This document shows, piece after piece, positions 1-4,378 of a stretch of DNA of 7,297 nt. The stretch spans positions 1 to 7,297 of the forward strand of contig CAMLNB010000179.1 in the NCBI GenBank assembly GCA_946481205.1, written 5' to 3'. Below the pieces are notes generated by a model, which was given only the letters and a program-made list of their open reading frames with translations, was not told the DNA's origin and did no database searches. The position numbers were made by a program, and so were the translations under genes. Every line of letters begins with the position of its first letter. Position 1 is the stretch's first letter. Source of the stretch: an uncultured Kangiella sp. (lineage in GTDB: Bacteria > Pseudomonadota > Gammaproteobacteria > Enterobacterales > DSM-103792).

Positions 1-2
1 TG

Positions 3-746
3 CAGCAAATGGATCCGGCGCGGATGCACCGGATGCAGCCACTGCTGATCGAATCGCATACCCAGGAAATCAACGAGCTGATCCGAAGCGTCAATACGAT
101 GATGATACGGATGGCAAAATCGCGGCTGGAAACCGATTGGGCCATCGCGGAAAAAGACCGGCTCAATGCCGATCTGGATCGCAAAATCGCCGAGCGCACT
201 GACGAGCTGGCCAGCAAAGCCGAGGCGCTGGAAAAACTGTCCATCACCGACAGCCTGACCGGGCTGCACAACCGCCGGCAGTTGAACATCGAACTGAGCA
301 GCGAGTGGAACCGTTCGCAGCGCTTGGGCAGCCGGTTCTCGCTGATGCTGTTCGATGTCGATCATTTCAAGCGCATCAATGATCAATACGGGCATCCGGT
401 CGGCGATGAGGTGCTACGCCGGATCGGCCAGTGTTTGCTGGAAAAAATCCGCGGCATCGATGTTGCCGCGCGTTACGGCGGTGAAGAGTTTGCCGTGCTG
501 CTGCCCGGGATCGACAGCAGCCATGCCCTGGTTGTTGCCGAGCGCGTTCGCTTGGCGATGGCCGATCTGCAAATTGAAACCAGCCATGGACCTTTGCATT
601 TCACCGTCAGCATTGGTCTGAGCGACAGCCATAGCCCCGGGCTTGTGTCCGACGAAACCCTGCTCCATCGGGTTGATCAGGCGCTCTACCACGCCAAACG
701 CAATGGCCGGAATCGCTCGATCGTATGGGCCGAACATCTGGGCTGA
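3..746 (+). CDS. Membrane diguanylate cyclase, 5'-truncated (HAMP remnant, coiled coil, GGDEF)
   Basis: C-terminal part of a GGDEF enzyme that condenses two GTP into c-di-GMP. The frame is open to the window edge, so the ATG at 9 is probably internal; residue numbers below count from it. Residues about 10-40 (ESHTQEINELIRSVNTMM) look like the second helix of a HAMP domain, so a sensor and membrane segments should lie upstream. Residues 40-78 are a charged coiled coil that probably couples HAMP to the catalytic domain. The GGDEF domain (79-241) has the opening DSLTGLHNRR (81-90), metal-binding FDVDHFKRIND (115-125), GHPVGDEVL (128-136) and the active-site loop RYGGEEF (155-161). An RxxD inhibitory site (R148, D151) lies exactly five residues before GGEEF. 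All key residues are present, so the enzyme is likely active and product-inhibited. The signal it senses cannot be read here. No EAL domain follows. Confidence 0.95.
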   Translation, partial: QQMDPARMHRMQPLLIESHTQEINELIRSVNTMMIRMAKSRLETDWAIAEKDRLNADLDRKIAERTDELASKAEALEKLSITDSLTGLHNRRQLNIELSSEWNRSQRLGSRFSLMLFDVDHFKRINDQYGHPVGDEVLRRIGQCLLEKIRGIDVAARYGGEEFAVLLPGIDSSHALVVAERVRLAMADLQIETSHGPLHFTVSIGLSDSHSPGLVSDETLLHRVDQALYHAKRNGRNRSIVWAEHLG

Positions 747-782
747 GCATTTGGACAAGCTCTGAACCATGCAGTCCGTGCT

Positions 783-797
783 GCCAGCAATGCTGGC
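783..797. repeat. 15-bp dyad between the GGDEF gene and roxA
   Basis: GCCAGCA-A-TGCTGGC is a perfect inverted repeat with 7-base arms and one central base. As RNA it would fold as a 6-bp stem with an AAT loop. It lies 36 bases after the GGDEF stop and about 56 bases before the chosen roxA start. No T-run follows, so it is a poor intrinsic terminator. It overlaps the spot where a -35 element for roxA would fall, so an operator is an alternative. Confidence 0.45.
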
Positions 798-813
798 GCG
801 CACCGGCGCATGG

Positions 814-819
814 CATACT
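814..819 (+). promoter_or_regulatory. Possible -10 element for roxA
   Basis: CATACT matches TATAAT at four of six positions and is followed by a GC-rich start region (AGCGCC). Transcription would begin near 826 and leave a short leader before the ATG at 853, which favours that start over the ATG at 769. No good -35 hexamer is visible 16-18 bases upstream (TGCTGG at 791-796 is the nearest), so the promoter is weakly supported. Confidence 0.25.
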
Positions 820-852
820 AGCGCCCTGCTCGCACCTCGCTCTCCCTTCATC

Positions 853-2007
853 ATGTCGAAACCAAATCCGTTTGGCACACTCACTGCTGCTGAATTTCTG
901 CGCGATTACTGGCAGAAGAAACCCTTGTTGATCAAAGGCGCATTCAGCTCCGAGCTGGCCGCCATCAGTCCGGAAGAGCTCGCAGGTCTGGCGATGGAAG
1001 AAGACGTCGAATCGCGGCTGGTCCAGCATGATCCGGCACAGGACAGCTGGCAGCTGCAGCATGGTCCGTTCAAGGCCAGCACCTTCAAGAAACTGCCGAA
1101 AGAAAACTACACGCTGCTGGTGCAAGCGGTGGATCACTGGGTGCCGGATGTTGCCGCGCTGCGCCATGCCTACGCCTGTTTTCCGCAATGGCGCTTCGAT
1201 GATGTGATGGTCAGCTACGCCGTCAAAGGGGGTGGCGTCGGCCCGCATATCGATCAGTACGACGTGTTCCTGATTCAGGGCCTCGGCCGGCGCCGCTGGC
1301 TGGTGGCCGATGCCAGCATTGACGTCATCCCGAATCCGGCGGTATCAGCGCTGCGTCAGGTGATGCCCTTTACCCCCAGCATGGATGTCGTGGTCGAGCC
1401 GGGTGACGTGCTCTATGTGCCGCCGGGTGCGCCGCACTGGGGCACGGCGCTGGAGCCCTGTATGACCTATTCCGTTGGTTTCCGGGCGCCCTCGCAAGCC
1501 GACATCCTGACTCGCTTGGCCGAGTGGCTGGTTGAACAGGGCATCGACGGCAAACGCTACAGCGATCCGGATCTGCAGGCCGCCCAGGACGCCGCGCTGA
1601 TCCCGGCGCAGACGCTGCAGAAAGTGCGCGCATTGATGACCGATTTGATCCAGCAACCGGCCATGGTCGAACGGGCCTTCGCCTGCCTGGTCAGCCAGAC
1701 GCGGTTGCCACTGGAACCGCCAGAGCAGGATTACAGCGCAGCCAAACTGAAAACGGCACTAGGCAAAAAGAAAACCCTGCAGCGCAATGATGACGCTCGT
1801 CTTGCTTGGTTCGCCGGCGCCGATGGTCGTGTACATCTGTTTGCCAATGGCGAAGAGTTGGACGTTGGTACTTTGAATTCGACCTCAGCCAGCCTGCTGT
1901 GCAACGCCAACCCGATCGATGCCAGCCACCTCAGCGATAACCAAGATGACTTGGCCTTTTTGCCGACCCTGACTATGCTGGTCAATAGAGGGGTTTTCCT
2001 CCTCTAG
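853..2007 (+). CDS. roxA: RoxA/YcfD-type ribosomal oxygenase (50S ribosomal protein L16 arginine hydroxylase)
   Basis: A cupin-fold Fe(II)/2-oxoglutarate oxygenase, 384 aa. In E. coli, YcfD (RoxA) hydroxylates an arginine of ribosomal protein L16. The sequence follows E. coli YcfD closely along its length: an N-terminal WQKKPLLIKGAF, then SPEELAGLAMEEDVESRL, the JmjC-like core, and a winged-helix-like C-terminal region from about 290. The iron triad is H132 and D134 (GPHIDQYDVF) with H195 (PPGAPHWG). R147 in GRRRW is at the position I recall as the 2-oxoglutarate-binding arginine. SVGFRAP at 207-213 is also typical. The frame is open back to an ATG at 769, but the 28 extra residues have no counterpart in the family, so I chose 853, although no clear Shine-Dalgarno precedes it. 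The GNAT gene follows 76 bases downstream on the same strand. All catalytic residues are intact. Confidence 0.93.
   Translation: MSKPNPFGTLTAAEFLRDYWQKKPLLIKGAFSSELAAISPEELAGLAMEEDVESRLVQHDPAQDSWQLQHGPFKASTFKKLPKENYTLLVQAVDHWVPDVAALRHAYACFPQWRFDDVMVSYAVKGGGVGPHIDQYDVFLIQGLGRRRWLVADASIDVIPNPAVSALRQVMPFTPSMDVVVEPGDVLYVPPGAPHWGTALEPCMTYSVGFRAPSQADILTRLAEWLVEQGIDGKRYSDPDLQAAQDAALIPAQTLQKVRALMTDLIQQPAMVERAFACLVSQTRLPLEPPEQDYSAAKLKTALGKKKTLQRNDDARLAWFAGADGRVHLFANGEELDVGTLNSTSASLLCNANPIDASHLSDNQDDLAFLPTLTMLVNRGVFLL
1986..2006 (+). terminator. Hairpin across the roxA stop codon, possible weak terminator
   Basis: TAGAGG (1986-1991) pairs exactly with CCTCTA (2001-2006). A G-U and a G-C pair extend the stem inward to about 8 bp around a TTTTC loop. 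The TAG stop at 2005-2007 is part of the descending arm. The bases after it (GTGTTTG) are only mildly T-rich, so termination would be weak. The fold could instead stabilise the 3' end. Confidence 0.3.
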
Positions 2008-2009
2008 TG

Positions 2010-2050
2010 TTTGCTGCGCCAGCAAATGGCTTGTTCGAGCCGGCTGGCGC
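2010..2050 (+). repeat. Overlapping, mutually exclusive inverted repeats in the roxA-GNAT gap
   Basis: Two perfect pairings share bases 2016-2023. In the first, TTTGCTG (2010-2016) pairs with CAGCAAA (2020-2026) around a CGC loop. In the second, GCGCCAGC (2016-2023) pairs with GCTGGCGC (2043-2050), enclosing an inner GGCT/AGCC stem (2028-2031 with 2038-2041). Both cannot form at once. The structure ends 34 bases before the GNAT start. No T-run follows either stem. Confidence 0.5.
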
Positions 2051-2083
2051 GGTATCAGGCAATGGATGCAATCGGGAGAAGGG

Positions 2084-2545
2084 ATGAGGCCGCGCTATCG
2101 CATTCTGCGTAGCAGCTGGCGCGAACACGGCGCCCTGATGGCACTCGTCCGGCAAAAAGTCTTCGCGGTAGAAATGCGGATTGCCCCGGAACACGATCAA
2201 GACGGACATGATGACAGCAGCGTTCACGTGCTGGCCGTCGATGAGCAAGGCGAACCGATTGGCACCGGCCGGCTTGAACCCGATGGCACGATTGGCCGCA
2301 TCGCGGTGCTGCTGCCATGGCGACAACATGGTGTGGGTTCGGCACTGCTGGAAGAACTGATTGCCGTCGCACTTGAACAGGGCCACCGACAGGTTTCGCT
2401 CGCCGCCCCAATCACCGCCCAAGGCTTCTACGAAACGCATCAATTCCGCCCATCCGGCTGTGTCTACATGGCCGCCGGCATTCCCCACCGCAACATGGAA
2501 CTGCAGCTGATCAGCGGCCAAGCGTCGCTGCAGGCAGCGAACTGA
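2084..2545 (+). CDS. GNAT-family N-acetyltransferase, ElaA/YjcF-like
   Basis: Predicted soluble acetyl-CoA-dependent acyltransferase, 153 aa; the substrate cannot be read from the sequence. The fold markers are in family order: VRQKVFAVEM (22-31), the DGHD turn (40-43) before the VHVLAV strand, PIGTGRL (58-64), IGRIAVL (70-76), and the pyrophosphate-binding loop WRQHGVGSALL (79-89) with the R-x-x-G-x-G pattern (R80, G83, G85). FYETHQF (115-121) and the closing AGIPHRNMEL (131-140) are typical of the ElaA/YjcF type. I chose ATG 2084 because GGGAG at 2074-2078 sits five bases ahead and family members begin close to this point. An in-frame ATG at 2066 would add six residues and cannot be excluded. 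It lies 76 bases after roxA and may be co-transcribed with it, subject to the hairpins between them. Confidence 0.9.
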   Translation: MRPRYRILRSSWREHGALMALVRQKVFAVEMRIAPEHDQDGHDDSSVHVLAVDEQGEPIGTGRLEPDGTIGRIAVLLPWRQHGVGSALLEELIAVALEQGHRQVSLAAPITAQGFYETHQFRPSGCVYMAAGIPHRNMELQLISGQASLQAAN

Positions 2546-2585
2546 TTCGCCGCCCTACCGCAAGCACACAACCGAATGGCGGGGA

Positions 2586-2774
2586 TTAACCTGCGAGCTC
2601 CGGCTCGCTGCCGCGACGCCCTTGTTCCGACGACAGATCCAGCGGCAGATCCAATGGCAGGACCGACATCAGCCCGGAGACCAATTCGGCGGCTTGCCGG
2701 ACATCCTCCGGCGCATAGCCTTGCAGTGCGCGTTCGATAACCGTATCAGCACCTGCGGATTCATATTCTTGCAT
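2586..2774 (-). CDS. Hypothetical small acidic protein, 62 aa
   Basis: I do not recognise this protein. It begins MQEYESAGADTVIERALQG and is acidic. It has two likely helices: about 8-19, and about 24-39 (PEDVRQAAELVSGLM), the latter amphipathic. A repeated LPLD motif follows, then a polar tail. There is no signal peptide or membrane segment. It is the only plausible minus-strand gene in the window: it fills the 332-base gap between the GNAT and DUF7931-like genes, ends convergent to the GNAT gene 40 bases from its stop, and is divergent from the DUF7931-like gene. The frame is open further upstream, but that part overlaps the neighbouring gene and looks like shadow sequence. No clear Shine-Dalgarno precedes the ATG. 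A very short leader is possible, since AACCAT on the minus strand (2788-2783) could act as a -10 element. The case for coding is the protein-like composition and the position; it could still be non-coding. Confidence 0.42.
   Translation of the reverse strand: MQEYESAGADTVIERALQGYAPEDVRQAAELVSGLMSVLPLDLPLDLSSEQGRRGSEPELAG
2634..2664. repeat. 12-bp imperfect tandem repeat
   Basis: CAGATCCAGCGG (2634-2645) is followed directly by CAGATCCAATGG (2646-2657), with two mismatches, and by a partial third copy, CAGGACC (2658-2664). The unit is a multiple of three and encodes the repeated LPLD of the small minus-strand ORF, so copy-number change would keep that frame. Confidence 0.6.
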
Positions 2775-2775
2775 A

Positions 2776-2871
2776 GGCACCACATGGTTCGATTTGCTAA
2801 CGGGTGGGCAACGTAACACCGGTATGACTCTGCTACCATCGAACCCTGTCGCATTTTCTGCTTTTGGTGCC
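2776..2871. repeat. Nested inverted repeats in a divergent intergenic region
   Basis: Two perfect inverted repeats are nested: GGCACCA (2776-2782) with TGGTGCC (2865-2871), and GGTTCGAT (2786-2793) with ATCGAACC (2838-2845). Read outward, each divergent gene therefore has one ATCGAACC box just ahead of it, at 2838-2845 on the plus strand and 2793-2786 on the minus strand. The plus-strand copy abuts and overlaps the candidate -10 at 2834-2839. It could be a pair of operator half-sites or, if the whole region is transcribed, a long stem. Confidence 0.45.
2834..2839 (+). promoter_or_regulatory. Candidate extended -10 element for the DUF7931-like gene
   Basis: TACCAT is preceded by TG one base upstream (TGCTACCAT), an extended -10 arrangement that can work without a strong -35, and none is seen. 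Transcription from near 2846 would give a leader of about 32 bases to the ATG at 2878. The same TACCAT hexamer occurs before the MATE gene. Confidence 0.35.
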
Positions 2872-2877
2872 CCGGAA

Positions 2878-3399
2878 ATGAGTTCACCTGCTCCTGTACT
2901 GGCCGACGCCAAATTGGGTGTCGCTGCAGATTTTGCCTTGCACAACAGCCAGGATAACCGGCTCGCGGCATTGCGCATGATCCAGCAAGCCCAGCGCACG
3001 GTGCACGTGTTCAGCCGCGATCTGGAACCGCGCATCTATGACGATGCCGAAATGACCAGCGCACTGAGCGCACTGGCCCGCCGCCATCGCAGCAGCCATG
3101 TCCGTTTGCTGGTGGCCGATGTCGGCCCGGCCCAGCGCAATGGTCATCGCTGGCTGGAGCTGGTGCAAAAGCTGAGCAGCAAGATTGATGTGCGGGTGAT
3201 CCATGATGATCATCTGCATCATCCGTTCAGTTTTCTGGTCGCGGATCAGTCGGGTCTGCTTTACCGCAGCAATGCCGTCGAATATGCCGGCGAAGCGCAT
3301 TTCCATGCGCCGCTGCTATGCCTGGAAAAACTGAAATTGTTTGACGAAATCTGGCAAATCAGCCGGCCGGCCACCGAGTTGCGCCGCTTGTTTATTTAG
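2878..3399 (+). CDS. DUF7931-like protein, degenerate phospholipase D-type fold (tentative)
   Basis: A 173-aa soluble protein that I match from memory to the DUF7931 group of short proteins in pseudomonads, often found next to a GNAT gene. The order is a helix LAALRMIQQAQRTVHVFSRD (29-48), the SRDLEPRIYDD segment (46-56), VRLLVADVGP (75-84), HRWLELVQKL (90-99), then VRVIHDDHLHHPFSFLVADQ (105-124) and a C-terminal FDEIWQIS (155-162). The alternating strands resemble one half of a phospholipase D fold, but no HxKxxxxD motif is present, since His115 is not followed by the Lys/Asp pattern. A catalytic PLD role is therefore unlikely and a binding role is more plausible; this is inference. The frame opens further upstream (TTG 2794, ATG 2824), but the candidate promoter at 2834 and the start of conserved-looking sequence favour 2878. 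No strong Shine-Dalgarno is seen. No signal peptide or membrane segment is evident. Confidence 0.72.
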   Translation: MSSPAPVLADAKLGVAADFALHNSQDNRLAALRMIQQAQRTVHVFSRDLEPRIYDDAEMTSALSALARRHRSSHVRLLVADVGPAQRNGHRWLELVQKLSSKIDVRVIHDDHLHHPFSFLVADQSGLLYRSNAVEYAGEAHFHAPLLCLEKLKLFDEIWQISRPATELRRLFI

Positions 3400-3436
3400 T
3401 CCAGACCGTGTGAGCCCCATCACCGCTAACCGCATC

Positions 3437-3464
3437 GCCGACCGTGCACGTCCACCCGGTCGGC
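3437..3464 (+). repeat. 8-bp GC hairpin in the leader of the secretin-like gene
   Basis: GCCGACCG (3437-3444) pairs perfectly with CGGTCGGC (3457-3464) around a 12-base loop. It ends nine bases before the Shine-Dalgarno of the next gene and 38 bases after the stop of the preceding one. No T-run follows. It could be a processing or stability element, an attenuator, or a protein-binding site. Confidence 0.5.
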
Positions 3465-3472
3465 CCAGCAAC

Positions 3473-3476
3473 GGAG
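3473..3476 (+). promoter_or_regulatory. Ribosome binding site that sets the start of the secretin-like gene
   Basis: GGAG is spaced eight bases from the ATG at 3485. The frame is open 144 bases further upstream, so this site and the signal peptide that begins at 3485 decide the start. The site lies in ACGGAG, and a second CGGA (3481-3484) directly precedes the ATG; paired GGA cores at a ribosome site are the pattern used by CsrA/RsmA proteins. Confidence 0.6.
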
Positions 3477-3484
3477 TGATCGGA

Positions 3485-4264
3485 ATGAAGTTCCTGTATC
3501 TGCAACGCTGGCTGCTTGTTGTGCTTTGCTTGTTCGCCGCCGGCCTGAGTACCGTCAATGCCGAAGAGCGCAGCTTGCGCATTGTGGAATTGCGTTATTC
3601 GCTGGCCGCACCGGTGTTGGAAATTCTGCGGCCGCATTTGCCGGCTGGCGTCGGCGCCAGCGCTGTCGACAACAAGCTGCTGCTGAACATGACCGAGGCT
3701 GAATGGCAGGCGGTGCAGAATGTCATCGGTCAGCTCGACAAACCGCCAGCGCGTGTGATGGTCACTGTGCAATGGCGACGCAATCAGCAGGTCAGCAGCA
3801 ACGAAACCGAAGTCGAGATCAACGCTGACAACAGTGGCGCCAGTGCCAGCGTTGGCGGCAACTGGCAGACCGAGCGCGCGAATGATCGGCAGACCCAGCA
3901 GATTCAAAGTCTGGCCGGACAAACTGCTTTCATTCATACCGGCATGGAGATTCCGCAGCTGACGGTGCATCTGACCACGCGCGGCCGCCTGATCACCAGC
4001 CAGAGTTATCGCGAAAGCGGTCATGGCTTCTATGTGCTGCCATTGCTGCAAGGCAATGAAGTGCTGGTGCGGATTAATCCACGCGAGCGCGTGCCGGTCG
4101 CCGGTGATGATGGTGTTATCCGGATCACCGCACTGGAAACGGAAGTACGTGGCCCGCTCGGTCAGTGGCTCACCATCGGCGGTACCTATCAAGCGGGCGA
4201 CACAACTTGGAGCACCAGTCGCAGTGACTGGCAAGTCCAAGTGAAAATCGACAAGTTGCCGTAG
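3485..4264 (+). CDS. Exported secretin-domain protein, no complete secretin channel
   Basis: A 259-aa periplasmic protein of unknown role. A Sec signal peptide is clear: MKFLYLQRW, a hydrophobic core (10-20) and a likely cut after VNA (residue 26). Residues 31-96 resemble a secretin N-domain (NolW-like): RIVELRYSLAAPVLEILRPH, NKLLLNMTEAEW, and IGQLDKPPARVMVTVQ, where the LD-x-P motif and following strand are characteristic. After a polar linker rich in N, S and A (104-138), residues 139-165 (SLAGQTAFIHTGMEIPQLTV) resemble the stretch entering the secretin C-domain. The remainder is too short for the channel-forming barrel of GspD or PilQ. It is therefore either a degenerate secretin relative or a periplasmic binding module. 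There is no lipobox. It follows the DUF7931-like gene by 85 bases on the same strand, with a good Shine-Dalgarno. I recall similar genes annotated in pseudomonads as secretin N-domain or NolW proteins, with no known function. Confidence 0.75.
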   Translation: MKFLYLQRWLLVVLCLFAAGLSTVNAEERSLRIVELRYSLAAPVLEILRPHLPAGVGASAVDNKLLLNMTEAEWQAVQNVIGQLDKPPARVMVTVQWRRNQQVSSNETEVEINADNSGASASVGGNWQTERANDRQTQQIQSLAGQTAFIHTGMEIPQLTVHLTTRGRLITSQSYRESGHGFYVLPLLQGNEVLVRINPRERVPVAGDDGVIRITALETEVRGPLGQWLTIGGTYQAGDTTWSTSRSDWQVQVKIDKLP

Positions 4265-4295
4265 CCATTTGCAGGATTTTTCTTGGCCGATTTTT

Positions 4296-4323
4296 TTGGT
4301 AATAACCTTCTTGGCAATATATT
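4296..4323 (+). promoter_or_regulatory. Likely promoter of the MATE gene
   Basis: TTGGTA (4296-4301, four of six to TTGACA) and TATATT (4318-4323, five of six to TATAAT) are separated by 16 bases in the most AT-rich stretch of the window. The start would fall near 4330, about 50 bases before the ATG at 4379. The -10 lies wholly inside the palindrome at 4314-4325. Confidence 0.45.
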
Positions 4324-4325
4324 GC
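4314..4325. promoter_or_regulatory. Perfect 12-bp palindrome, candidate repressor operator
   Basis: GCAATATATTGC reads identically on both strands. It overlaps the -10 of the likely MATE promoter and abuts the -35 of the alternative one, so a dimeric regulator bound here would block both. The form resembles sites used by MarR- or TetR-type repressors, which often control efflux pumps. No regulator gene lies in the window. Confidence 0.45.
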
Positions 4326-4354
4326 TTTGCGCCTCCAGGTGGGCTCGCTACCAT
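4326..4354 (+). promoter_or_regulatory. Alternative MATE promoter
   Basis: TTTGCG (4326-4331) and TACCAT (4349-4354) are spaced 17 bases apart. The start would be near 4361, leaving a leader of about 18 bases that still includes the GAGG Shine-Dalgarno (4368-4371). The -35 is poor. The TACCAT hexamer recurs ahead of the DUF7931-like gene. Confidence 0.3.
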
Positions 4355-4378
4355 AGCGGCCCGCACTGAGGCTGTCCG

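Noticed and set aside
769..852. N-terminal extension of roxA from the ATG at 769
   Set aside because: The 28 extra residues do not match the YcfD family, whose members begin near the sequence starting at 853. The extension also contains the dyad and the candidate -10 element.
607..1248. Minus-strand open frame of 213 codons across the GGDEF-roxA junction
   Set aside because: It is antisense to two well-supported domains and has no recognisable protein sequence of its own.
2550..2582. Bidirectional terminator between the convergent GNAT gene and small minus-strand ORF
   Set aside because: CCGCC and GGCGG can pair, but the stem is only 5 bp with a 23-base loop and no T-run on either side.
2622..2816. 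Plus-strand 64-codon open frame in the gap after the GNAT gene
   Set aside because: Its basic, Q-rich translation is less protein-like than the opposite strand, it has no ribosome site, and it overlaps the divergent promoter region.
2878..3399. Active phospholipase D
   Set aside because: The fold seems related, but no HxKxxxxD motif is present in the His-rich segment at residues 112-124, so a catalytic call is not supported.
4264..4297. Intrinsic terminator after the secretin-like gene
   Set aside because: T-runs at 4277-4281 and 4291-4297 are suggestive, but the only pairing before them is a 4-bp GCCA/TGGC, too weak for a terminator stem.
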